Shown: positions 47,306 to 54,945 of the stretch, in pieces
How positions within the stretch are numbered: position 1 is the stretch's first letter
Layout: each line of letters begins with the position of its first letter
Origin: JALZKA01 sp963715405
GTDB lineage: Bacteria; Actinomycetota; Thermoleophilia; Solirubrobacterales; 70-9
DNA: 64,000 bases
Direction of reading: 5' to 3'
Assembly (NCBI GenBank): GCA_963715405.1
Contig: OY970239.1
Span: 1,240,001-1,304,000 of the forward strand
The notes under the pieces: model-generated
The model's database searches: none
Told to the model about the DNA's origin: nothing
Seen by the model: only the letters and a program-made list of their open reading frames with translations
Position numbers and translations under genes: made by a program

Positions 47306-48796
47306 ATGGCGACACCCGCTTCCGGCTCACCGCTTCGCCTCCTCACGCCAAATCGCTGGCCTGTCCGGTGGCGCCTCGCAGGCGTGTCAGCCACCCTCAC
47401 GTTCGTAATTCTCCTCGTCTTTGCTGCGGTGGTGGGAAAGCTCACCCAAGAGAGGCTCGAAGCCGACTTCAACAACGAGCTACAGGCCGCTGCGAACCAG
47501 ATCGCGTTCACCGCCGACATCGACCCGTCGACAGGGAAGGTGAAGGTCGGAGCGCGAACTTCACGCCGAGGATCTGAAACGGAACCAGCAATAGCGCCGC
47601 TCAAGAGTCTCCTCTTCGGCGAGGGCATAGTCTGCATCAAGTCAATAGCCGGTCGGAGGTGCACCGATGATGTGCCGCTTCCACGGCCCAAGCCCGAGGT
47701 CGTTCTTTTCGGCGAGCTGGCCGTCGCATCGGCGGAGATAACGAGGACCCTTCGTGCCCCCGGGCGCACCTTTGTTCAAGTTGCCCGCGACCACGACGAG
47801 CTCGACGCGACGATCGACCGACTCTGGCTTTTCCTCGCGATCGGCGTCGCCGGAGGGACTTTCCTGGCGATGCTCGTCGGGTTGGCCGTAGCCGGCCGCG
47901 CAATGAAGCCGATTGCGGCTCTCACGACCGCCGCGCGGGAGATCGCGACGACGCGCGATCCGGCGCACACCATGCCCAAGCCCGAAGCCGATGATGAGGT
48001 TGCCGAGCTGGCCACAACTCTCGATCAGATGCTCCACGAGCTCGACCTCGCCCGAAACGAGTCCCAGGCGATGGTTAAGGCACAGCGGGAGTTCATCGCC
48101 GACGCCTCCCATGAGCTGCGCACTCCGCTCACCTCGATCCTCGCGAACCTCGAGTTGCTTCAGCACGCGCTCGAAAGCGAACCTCGCGACGGCGAGGACG
48201 CGGAGATCGTCGCGTCAGCGATTCGCTCATCGCAGCGGATGCGCCGCCTCGTCGGCGGTCTGTTGATTCTCGCGCGCGCCGATGCGGGTCGTCAGGCCGC
48301 GCGCCGGCCCTGTGACCTGGCAGCGATCGCAGCGGCGGCGGCAGACGAGATCCGCCCCGTCGCCCCCGAGCACACCATCGTCCTGGACGCCGAGCCCGCC
48401 AGCGTCGAGGGCAACCCCGACCAGCTTCATCGCGTCGCCCTCAATCTGATCGACAACGGCGTTCGACACACTCCTCCCGGCACAACCATCACCATCCGTG
48501 TGTTCGAGCGAGACGGCCGGGCGATGCTCGAGGTCGCGGACGACGGCCCCGGCATTCCAGACGAGTTCGTGTCGCAGATGTTTGGCCGCTTTGTGCGCGG
48601 CTCCGGTCCAGCCGACGTAACCGCGGAGTCAGGCGCCGGCCTCGGCCTCTCAATCGTGAAAGCGGTCGCCTCTTCACACGGCGGCTCGGTCGAGGCCGGG
48701 CGTTCGAATCACGGTGGGGCCCTGTTCACGATCAAGTTGCCGGCGCTGGAAACCGCGCCAGGCGAGGTTCCTAAGGAAGTTTCAAGAGTTCTTTAG
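47306..48796 (+). CDS. Two-component sensor histidine kinase
   Basis: 496 residues. Transmembrane helices at about 30-50 and 170-195 flank an extracytoplasmic sensor domain (50-170) with two cysteines (VCIKSIAGRRC). A HAMP domain follows (AGRAMKPIAALTTAAREIAT). The HisKA site is EFIADASHELRTPLTSILAN and the ATPase domain has the N box (ALNLIDNGVRHTPPGTT) and G boxes (ADDGPGIPDEF, GAGLGLSIVKAVASS). It starts with the ATG directly after the response regulator stop. The signal is unknown. Confidence 0.95.
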   Translation: MATPASGSPLRLLTPNRWPVRWRLAGVSATLTFVILLVFAAVVGKLTQERLEADFNNELQAAANQIAFTADIDPSTGKVKVGARTSRRGSETEPAIAPLKSLLFGEGIVCIKSIAGRRCTDDVPLPRPKPEVVLFGELAVASAEITRTLRAPGRTFVQVARDHDELDATIDRLWLFLAIGVAGGTFLAMLVGLAVAGRAMKPIAALTTAAREIATTRDPAHTMPKPEADDEVAELATTLDQMLHELDLARNESQAMVKAQREFIADASHELRTPLTSILANLELLQHALESEPRDGEDAEIVASAIRSSQRMRRLVGGLLILARADAGRQAARRPCDLAAIAAAAADEIRPVAPEHTIVLDAEPASVEGNPDQLHRVALNLIDNGVRHTPPGTTITIRVFERDGRAMLEVADDGPGIPDEFVSQMFGRFVRGSGPADVTAESGAGLGLSIVKAVASSHGGSVEAGRSNHGGALFTIKLPALETAPGEVPKEVSRVL

Positions 48797-48800
48797 GAAC
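48767..48800. repeat. Long inverted repeat across the histidine kinase stop codon
   Basis: GTTCCTAAGGAA and TTCTTTAGGAAC form a 12 bp stem with one wobble and a ten-base loop. The stop codon (48794-48796) lies in the right arm. It is AT-rich compared with the surroundings and is followed by TGTTTAC and T-rich bases, so it could act as a terminator or protein-binding palindrome. Confidence 0.65.
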
Positions 48801-48907
48801 TGTTTACATCGTAGGTTTACTTTTCCAAGTGGACGAGACACCCCCTCGCCACAGGGCCGCACCCCCGGCCCGGCGAGAACTCGGCCCCCAGAGGCCGAGA
48901 ACCCCTA

Positions 48908-48950
48908 GACCCGTCGGCTCTTCCCCTCCCTGGAGCCGGCGGGTCCTTTT
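48908..48950 (+). terminator. Strong intrinsic terminator after the two-component operon
   Basis: GACCCGTCGGCTC and GAGCCGGCGGGTC form a 13 bp stem with one wobble, 12-base loop, then CTTTTTAGG. A second hairpin (CTCGGCC and GGCCGAG) lies just before it near 48880-48900. It sits in the convergent gap with rnj. Confidence 0.85.
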
Positions 48951-48979
48951 TAGGTCCCTGGAAACCGGCGCATCTGGGA

Positions 48980-50644
48980 TCAGACCTCGACGACCACCGG
49001 GAGGATCATCGGCCGGCGCTTGAGGCGCTGGTAGATCAACTCGGCGACGTCGTCGTGGATGTCCTCCTGGATCACGACGGGGTCGGTGATCTTGTCGTGA
49101 GCTGCATCGGCGAGGGCGTCGGCGACCACGTCGCGAACCTCGTCAATCAGCTTCACGGCCTCTTCCCCTTCGATGAAGGGGACGCCGCGGAAAATGATCT
49201 CCGGCTCGGAGGCCGTCGAGCCGTCGTCGCCTGAGAGTGTTGCGACCACGATCAAGACTCCGTCGCCCGAGAGGGTGCGGCGATCGCGGAGGGCGACGTC
49301 GTCGGGATCGCCGATATCGACGCCGTCGACGAAGATCATCCCCGCCTTGACGTCCTCGGTGAAGCGGGCTCCCGACTCATCGATCTCAAGAGTCAGGCCG
49401 TTGCGACCCTTGAATATCCGCTCGGGCGGGATGCCGACCGATTCGGCCAGCTCGCTGTGGAGGCGCAGGCGCTTGTGATCACCATGGAACGGAAACACGT
49501 ACTTCGGCCGTGTGAGGTTCAGCATCAGCTTGAGCTCCTCGCGTGAGCCGTGACCGGAAACGTGGATCGGGGCGTCCGCGGCCGTGACGACGGTGGCGCC
49601 GATCTCGTAGATGCGGTCGATCGTTTCGTTCACCGCGCGCTCGTTGCCCGGGACCGCTGTCGCGGAGAAGATGATCGTGTCGCCCGAGTGGAGCTCGACA
49701 TCGCGGTGGTCGTTGAATGCCATCCTCCGGAGCGCAGAGAGGGGCTCACCCTGACTGCCCGTCGAGATCGCGATCACGCGGTCGTCCGGGTAGTTCTCGA
49801 TCTCCTTCGGATTGATGAAGATGCCGTCGGGCGCGTTCGCCATGCCCAGGTTGGACGCGATGTTGAAGTTCTTTCGCATCGAACGGCCGACCAGTGAGAC
49901 TTTGCGATCGAGCTCGACGGCCGCGTCGATCACCTGCTGGACGCGATGGACGTTGGAGGCAAAGCAGGTGACGATGATGCGCCCTTCGCAGCGCGCGAAC
50001 ACTTCGCGAAGAGCTGGGCCAACCGTCATCTCGGAGGCGACCACTCCAGGGCGGTCCGCGTTGGTCGAATCGCCGCAAAGACACAGGACTCCCTCGGAGC
50101 CAAGCTCCGCGAGCCGGGCGATGTCGGCCGGATTTCCATCCACCGGCGTCTGGTCGAAGCGGTAGTCCCCGGTGATCAGGATCGCGCCGAGATCGGTGTG
50201 AAGGGCGACCGCCCGGGCGTCGGGGATCGAGTGGGACATGTGAATCGTCTCGATCTCGAATGGCCCTGCTTGGGCGCGCTCGCCTGGCTCGAGCACCACG
50301 AGCGGGGCATCCCGGATCTTTCGCTCCTCGAGCTTCGAGCGAACGAGGCCCAGGGTGAGCGGCCCGCCGTAGATGGCCTCGGGCATGCCGAGCTCGCGAA
50401 GGACGTAGGGCACCGCTCCCACGTGATCCTCGTGGCCGTGCGTGAGGATGAGGGCGTCGATGTCGCCCTTGCGGTCGCGAAGCGAGGTGAAATCGGGAAG
50501 GACGAGGTCGATGCCCAGCATCTCGGCGGTTGGGAACATCACGCCGGCATCGATGATCACAATCCGGCCGGCCGCCTCCACCGCCGTCATGTTCTTGCCG
50601 ATCTCCCCCAGCCCACCCAGCGGGAGGATCTTGACCTTGCTCAC
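48980..50644 (-). CDS. rnj: Ribonuclease J
   Basis: 554 residues from GTG 50644, which overlaps the dapA stop. The beta-CASP metallo-beta-lactamase core has LILTHGHEDHVGAVPYVLRE, GLVRSKLEERKIRD, LCLCGDSTNADRPGVVASE, ISTGSQGEPLSALRRMA and VSGHGSREELKLMLNLTRPK. A C-terminal RNA-contact domain completes it. RNase J is a 5'-3' exonuclease and endonuclease in mRNA decay and rRNA maturation. It is the last gene of the minus-strand core block before the island. Confidence 0.97.
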   Translation of the reverse strand: MSKVKILPLGGLGEIGKNMTAVEAAGRIVIIDAGVMFPTAEMLGIDLVLPDFTSLRDRKGDIDALILTHGHEDHVGAVPYVLRELGMPEAIYGGPLTLGLVRSKLEERKIRDAPLVVLEPGERAQAGPFEIETIHMSHSIPDARAVALHTDLGAILITGDYRFDQTPVDGNPADIARLAELGSEGVLCLCGDSTNADRPGVVASEMTVGPALREVFARCEGRIIVTCFASNVHRVQQVIDAAVELDRKVSLVGRSMRKNFNIASNLGMANAPDGIFINPKEIENYPDDRVIAISTGSQGEPLSALRRMAFNDHRDVELHSGDTIIFSATAVPGNERAVNETIDRIYEIGATVVTAADAPIHVSGHGSREELKLMLNLTRPKYVFPFHGDHKRLRLHSELAESVGIPPERIFKGRNGLTLEIDESGARFTEDVKAGMIFVDGVDIGDPDDVALRDRRTLSGDGVLIVVATLSGDDGSTASEPEIIFRGVPFIEGEEAVKLIDEVRDVVADALADAAHDKITDPVVIQEDIHDDVAELIYQRLKRRPMILPVVVEV

Positions 50645-51504
50645 GAAGCGCCCTGCCTCGCCAGATCTTCGAGGCGCTTACGCTCCGGCCCGGTGACGGG
50701 CACCATCGGCAGCCGTTGCGTCTCGCCGATGAGCCCTCGCATCGCGAGGACCGCCTTGACGGAGCTGGCGGGCGGCACGCAGGCAATCGCCGAGAAAACG
50801 CCCGCCAGCTCGCGTTCGAGGTCGTGCGCGCGCTCGTGGTCGTCCGCGTCGGCGGCATCGAAGACCTCACGCATCTCCGTGCCCACCACGTGTGAAGCGA
50901 CCAGGATCCCGCCGGTCCCGCCCTCGCGGAGGCAGCGGGCGAAGATGTCGTCGTTACCCGCCATGACGTCAAGCCCCTCGATCGGGCCCATCTCGCCGTT
51001 ATTGGCCTGCTTAACGCCGGCGATGTTCTCGAACTCCGCGGCGAGGGAGGCCATGAACTCGGGCGAGAGATTGATCACCGAGCGCGAAGGGATGTTGTAG
51101 AGAGCGACGGGAGTGTCGTCCGCCGCTTCGGAGACCTCGGCGTAGTGGGCGCGAAGGCCCGCCTCGGTTGGCTTGTTGTAGTACGGCGCGACGACAAGCA
51201 CCGCGTGGGCGCCGGCACGTGCGGCGCGGTGGGTAAGAGCCGCGGCGTGGCGCGTGTCGTTAGAGCCCGTACCGCAGATGACCGTCGCGTCGGCGCCGAC
51301 CTCCTCGAGGACCGCTTCCAGAAGCTCGATCTTCTCGTCGTCAGTGAGCGTGGGAGACTCGCCCGTCGTGCCCGCGACGACTACCCCGTGTGAGCCGTGC
51401 TCGACGAGGTAAGAGGCGAGCTTTCGAGCTCCCTCGACGTCCAGGGACGCGTCGTCGGCGAATGGAGTGACCATCGCCGTCAGGACTCCTCGAAACGGCG
51501 TCAT
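50641..51504 (-). CDS. dapA: 4-hydroxy-tetrahydrodipicolinate synthase
   Basis: 287 residues from ATG 51504 (TPFRGVLTAMVTPFADDASL). The TIM-barrel enzyme has GVVVAGTTGESPTLTDDEKI, PYYNKPTEAGLRAHYAEVSE, the Tyr in VALYNIPSRS and the Schiff-base Lys in IAGVKQANNG. It condenses pyruvate and aspartate semialdehyde, the first step of diaminopimelate synthesis. The stop overlaps the rnj GTG. dapB lies two genes upstream with an amidase between. Confidence 0.96.
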   Translation of the reverse strand: MTPFRGVLTAMVTPFADDASLDVEGARKLASYLVEHGSHGVVVAGTTGESPTLTDDEKIELLEAVLEEVGADATVICGTGSNDTRHAAALTHRAARAGAHAVLVVAPYYNKPTEAGLRAHYAEVSEAADDTPVALYNIPSRSVINLSPEFMASLAAEFENIAGVKQANNGEMGPIEGLDVMAGNDDIFARCLREGGTGGILVASHVVGTEMREVFDAADADDHERAHDLERELAGVFSAIACVPPASSVKAVLAMRGLIGETQRLPMVPVTGPERKRLEDLARQGAS

Positions 51505-51514
51505 CGCTCGAAAG

Positions 51515-52966
51515 CTACTCCGCGAAGTTGGGCGCGACGCGGTCCGCCCATGGCTCGGCACGTTCGATCTGCGCGGCGACCTGGATCAGGAGGTCCTCAC
51601 GGCCGAACGGCGCAACCAGCTGGACCCCGACTGGAATCCCGTCAGCCTCGCCGAGCGGAAGCGAGATCGCGGGTTGGCCCGTGACGTTGAAGATGGCGGT
51701 AAACGCGCCTTCGGGAAGGGCAGCGTCGAAAGCGTCCATCGGGCGCTCGCCCGAGTCGTCCCAGGTTCCAAGCGGCTGCGCTGGGCGAGCCGTGGCGGGG
51801 GTGAGCAGGAGATCAAAGCCGGAGGTGAACCAGGCGGCGATCATGCGCGAGAGTGCGTGGTGGACGCCCACGTCCTGGAGGTAGCGGCCCGCGCTTCGCT
51901 CCCGGCCGATCTGTGAAAGCGCCCACGTAAGCGGCTCCACCTCAGCTTCCGTCACCTCGCGCCCGAGCGCCATCGCGAAGGTGTCGAGGAGCTGCGTCTG
52001 GCCCGCCGCCCAGCGCGTGAGAAAGGTGTCGCCGATATCGATCGCGCCGCCCGCAGCCTGCGCGGCGTCGGTCGGGGACCCCTGTGAGACCTCGTGGCCG
52101 AGCGACTCCAGGAGCGTCGCGGTCTTCTCCACAGTCTCGACGCACGCCGGGTCGACCTCGACGTCCACCGCCGCCGCGGTCGTGAATCCGATCCGAAGCC
52201 CGTTCGGGTCCGCGTCAAGCTCCTCCGTGTACGAGCGCGCGGGAGGGGGCGCCCAGTAGGGGTCCCCGGGAGCCGGGCCATGCACGGCCTCGAGGATGCC
52301 GGCCGTGTCGCGAACCGACTTCGAGACGACGAGCTCGGCGGTGAGTCCGGAGAGGTTGTCGCCGGTCAGGGGGCCCTCAGAGATCCGCTGGCGAGTTGGC
52401 TTGAGCCCAACCAGCCCATTCTGTGCTGCCGGGATGCGGATCGAGCCACCGCCGTCGTTCGCATGCGCCATCGGCACCATCCCCGACGAGACCGCAGCAG
52501 CCGAGCCGCCGCTCGATCCGCCTGCCGAGTGATCGAGGTTCCAAGGATTCCTGGTCGCACCGTAGGCGTCAGGCTCGGTTGTCGGCAGGATGCCGAGCTC
52601 AGGGGTGTTGGTCTTGCCGATTGTGATCAGGCCGGCGTCGCGGAAGCGCTCGGCGAGGTAGGTGTTCATGGGCGCGCGAAAGTCGGCTTCCTTGAGAAGC
52701 TTCATGCCAAGGTGAAACGGCTGCCCCGCCATCGTCGCTCCGAGGTCCTTGAGGACGAAGGGAACGCCTTTGAACGGGCCGTCCGGGACCTCGTTCCTCG
52801 CCTGCTCTCGCGCTTCGTCGAAGAGCTCGTGGATGACGGCGTTCACCTCGGGGTTCATCCGCTCGACCCGCTCGATCGCGGCATCGACCAGCTCGGCGGG
52901 ACTCGCCTCACCCGAGCGGACCAGCTCGGCCTGCGCGGTCGCGTCCATACGTGCAAGATCAGTCAA
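51515..52966 (-). CDS. Amidase-signature family hydrolase
   Basis: 483 residues from TTG 52966, with GGAGG six bases upstream; an internal ATG (DATAQAELVRSGEASPAEL) is 15 bases on. The Ser-cisSer-Lys triad is visible: Lys in FVLKDLGATMAG, and AGGSSGGSAAAVSSGMVP. GGSIRIPAAQNGLVGLKPTR is the family core. Substrates of such amidases range from aliphatic amides to aryl acyl amides and misacylated tRNA (GatA). It overlaps dapB by eight bases but has no known role in lysine synthesis. GatA is unlikely as gatB and gatC are absent. Confidence 0.88.
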   Translation of the reverse strand: MTDLARMDATAQAELVRSGEASPAELVDAAIERVERMNPEVNAVIHELFDEAREQARNEVPDGPFKGVPFVLKDLGATMAGQPFHLGMKLLKEADFRAPMNTYLAERFRDAGLITIGKTNTPELGILPTTEPDAYGATRNPWNLDHSAGGSSGGSAAAVSSGMVPMAHANDGGGSIRIPAAQNGLVGLKPTRQRISEGPLTGDNLSGLTAELVVSKSVRDTAGILEAVHGPAPGDPYWAPPPARSYTEELDADPNGLRIGFTTAAAVDVEVDPACVETVEKTATLLESLGHEVSQGSPTDAAQAAGGAIDIGDTFLTRWAAGQTQLLDTFAMALGREVTEAEVEPLTWALSQIGRERSAGRYLQDVGVHHALSRMIAAWFTSGFDLLLTPATARPAQPLGTWDDSGERPMDAFDAALPEGAFTAIFNVTGQPAISLPLGEADGIPVGVQLVAPFGREDLLIQVAAQIERAEPWADRVAPNFAE

Positions 52967-53633
52967 GGAGAGCCTCCAGGCCAACGGTGAAACGGTCGGG
53001 GAGCGAGCCTACCCCGCGCACGGCGAGGAGCACGCCCGGCATGAACGAGGTGCGGTCGATCGAGTCGTGGCGAAGCGAGAGCGTCTGCCCCTCGCCGCCC
53101 AGGATGACCTCTTGATGAGCCACGAGCCCCGGCAGGCGAATGGAGTGGATCGGCTCGTGGACGTTGCCGCCGGCTCCCGCGATTAGGTCACGGGTTCTCG
53201 AAGCGGTGCCCGACGGCGCGTCGAGCTTCTTGTCGTGGTGGAGCTCGATGATCTCGATCTCCGGCATGTGCCTCGCCGCCTCGGCCGCAAAGCGCATTAG
53301 GAGGACGGCTCCAATCGCGAAGTTGGGCACGACGAGCACGTTCGCCCCTCCCCCGCCCTCGGTTGCAGCGTCGCGGAGCGGCGGATGCTCGAAGCCCGAC
53401 GTGCCGACGACTACGTGGACGCCCGCCTCGATCGCCGCGCGGACGTTGCCGGGGGCGGCGTCGGGCGTCGTGAAGTCGACGACGACATCGAGATCCGGCA
53501 ATGCCTCGGCTAGATCAACGCCGAGCTCGGGGTCGATCCGCGCGGCCAGCTCGAGATCGTCCGCGCCCTCGACCGCCTCACACGTAGTTGCCCCCATGCG
53601 GCCGGCAGCGCCGGCAACTCCGACCCGGATCAC
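52959..53633 (-). CDS. dapB: 4-hydroxy-tetrahydrodipicolinate reductase
   Basis: 224 residues from GTG 53633, whose GTGA overlaps the stop of the M16 peptidase gene. The NAD(P)-binding start is RVGVAGAAGRMGATTCEAVE, and the catalytic region is IIELHHDKKLDAPSGTASR, with PNFAIGAVLLMRFA before it. It is somewhat short compared with typical DapB (about 240-270 residues), mainly in the linker. It reduces the DapA product in the diaminopimelate pathway. Confidence 0.95.
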   Translation of the reverse strand: MIRVGVAGAAGRMGATTCEAVEGADDLELAARIDPELGVDLAEALPDLDVVVDFTTPDAAPGNVRAAIEAGVHVVVGTSGFEHPPLRDAATEGGGGANVLVVPNFAIGAVLLMRFAAEAARHMPEIEIIELHHDKKLDAPSGTASRTRDLIAGAGGNVHEPIHSIRLPGLVAHQEVILGGEGQTLSLRHDSIDRTSFMPGVLLAVRGVGSLPDRFTVGLEALLD

Positions 53634-54913
53634 GCTGCGAGCGCCCCGGATACCGAGCCGACGGCCTTCTGAAAGCACGCCTCGTCCGTGCCGATACACG
53701 CAGCGCTGAAGCTGGCGGGGTCATAAAGCTCAGCCGCGAGCTCGGCGACATCGTCTTCGGACACCGCATCCACTCTGGCGATCATCTCGTCGAGTGAGAG
53801 GATCTCGAGGCCAAAAAGGGTCGCACGTGAAACCCGCGACATGCGCGCGGCGGTGGACTCCATGCCGAGCACCATCCGGCCCTTGACGTGTTCCTTGGCG
53901 CGCTCGAGCTCTTCTGAGCGGACGCCTTCCTCTGAGAGCGCGGCGAGCTCGCGGCCGATGATCTCGCACGCCTCGGCGACGTTGTCTTCACGCGTGCCGA
54001 CGTAGGTCGCGACCGAGCCGCGATCGAGGTACTGCTCGGCGTAGGAGCCCACGGCGTAGGCAAGGCCGCGCTTCTCGCGCACCTCGCGGAAGAGACGTGA
54101 GGAAACCGAGCCGCCGAAAGCCGAGTCGATCACGGCCAGAACGAAGCGGCGCTCGTCGTTGCGCGGGATCCCCGGCGCCCCGAAGCAGATGTGGTACTGC
54201 TCGGTGTCCTTGCGATTGAATCGGATGCGCGGCTCGCGCTCTGGAGCGCCCCCGTTCACGGTCGGCACATTCCCCTCGGGCGGCGAGACCAGCCTTTCCG
54301 CAAGAGCGACGATTTCCGCGTGCTCCAGATGTCCCGCCGCGCCGACCACGAGGCTGTCCGCAACGTAGCGGCCCTGGTGGTACTCAGCGATCTTCGGGAC
54401 GGGCGTTTCGGCGATGACCTCGGCCTCGCCGAGCACCCTGCGGCCGAGGGGATGATCGCCGTAGACGGCTTGGGCGAGAAAGTCATGGACGCGGTCCTGC
54501 GGCTCGTCCTCGTACATCGCGATCTCCTCGAGCACGACCTGACGCTCGGAGTCGATGTCGGGAAAGGTCGGGCCGAGCATCATCTCGGCCATCAGGTCGA
54601 ATGCCTCCTCCGTGTGGTCGTCGAGAAAGCGCGCGTGGATGTGAGTTGATTCCTTGGAGGTCGCCGCGTTCGCCGCCGCTCCCATACCGTCGAACTTCTC
54701 GGAGATCTCGATCGCCGAGAAGCGCTCGGTGCCCTTGAAAAGCAGGTGTTCGAGGAAGTGCGACAGGCCTTCCTGGCCCGCGTCCTCGTCGCGCGAGCCG
54801 GTGCGAACCCAGAGGCCGAGGGCGACGGACCGGACCGAGGGGACGACCTCGGTCGCGACCCGGACACCGCTCGGAAGCGTGGTGAGCTCGACGTTCTCCG
54901 GCAGGGAAGGCAA
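53630..54913 (-). CDS. M16-family zinc peptidase
   Basis: 427 residues from TTG 54913 (PSLPENVELTTLPSGVRVAT). The inverted zinc motif HxxEH is in GLSHFLEHLLFKGTERFSA, with the distal Glu in RQVVLEEIAMYEDEPQDRV. A C-terminal inactive M16 half contains the R-Y-like motif region (RGLAYAVGSYAEQYLDRGS). Pitrilysin-like peptidases of this kind commonly follow pnp in bacteria. No ribosome binding site supports the TTG; coupling to pnp, whose stop is 20 bases upstream, is likely. Confidence 0.9.
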   Translation of the reverse strand: MPSLPENVELTTLPSGVRVATEVVPSVRSVALGLWVRTGSRDEDAGQEGLSHFLEHLLFKGTERFSAIEISEKFDGMGAAANAATSKESTHIHARFLDDHTEEAFDLMAEMMLGPTFPDIDSERQVVLEEIAMYEDEPQDRVHDFLAQAVYGDHPLGRRVLGEAEVIAETPVPKIAEYHQGRYVADSLVVGAAGHLEHAEIVALAERLVSPPEGNVPTVNGGAPEREPRIRFNRKDTEQYHICFGAPGIPRNDERRFVLAVIDSAFGGSVSSRLFREVREKRGLAYAVGSYAEQYLDRGSVATYVGTREDNVAEACEIIGRELAALSEEGVRSEELERAKEHVKGRMVLGMESTAARMSRVSRATLFGLEILSLDEMIARVDAVSEDDVAELAAELYDPASFSAACIGTDEACFQKAVGSVSGALAA

Positions 54914-54927
54914 GTCGGCGTGGCTGG

Positions 54928-54945
54928 AGCGCCTAGAGGCGCTCC
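54928..54945. repeat. Perfect hairpin at the pnp stop codon
   Basis: GAGCGCC, loop TAGA, GGCGCTC. The 7 bp GC stem includes the pnp stop codon and lies 15 bases before the TTG of the M16 gene. It has no T run, so it may set the pnp mRNA 3' boundary or affect re-initiation, not terminate. Confidence 0.6.

Larger units (their letters stand above)
37154..48979. other. Accessory island between ftsK and rnj
   Basis: The core genes on both sides (ftsK at the left, rnj-dapA-dapB at the right) are on the minus strand and are usually close neighbours in actinobacteria. The 11.8 kb between them has genes on both strands, small hypothetical genes, secreted proteins, signalling genes, a gene remnant and four copies of one hairpin repeat. 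No integrase, transposase or attachment repeat was found, so the mode of insertion is open. Confidence 0.65.

Noticed and set aside
48695..48720. tRNA T-loop-like GCGTTCGAATCACG
   Set aside because: It lies in the conserved end of the histidine kinase domain and no other tRNA arm can be formed around it.
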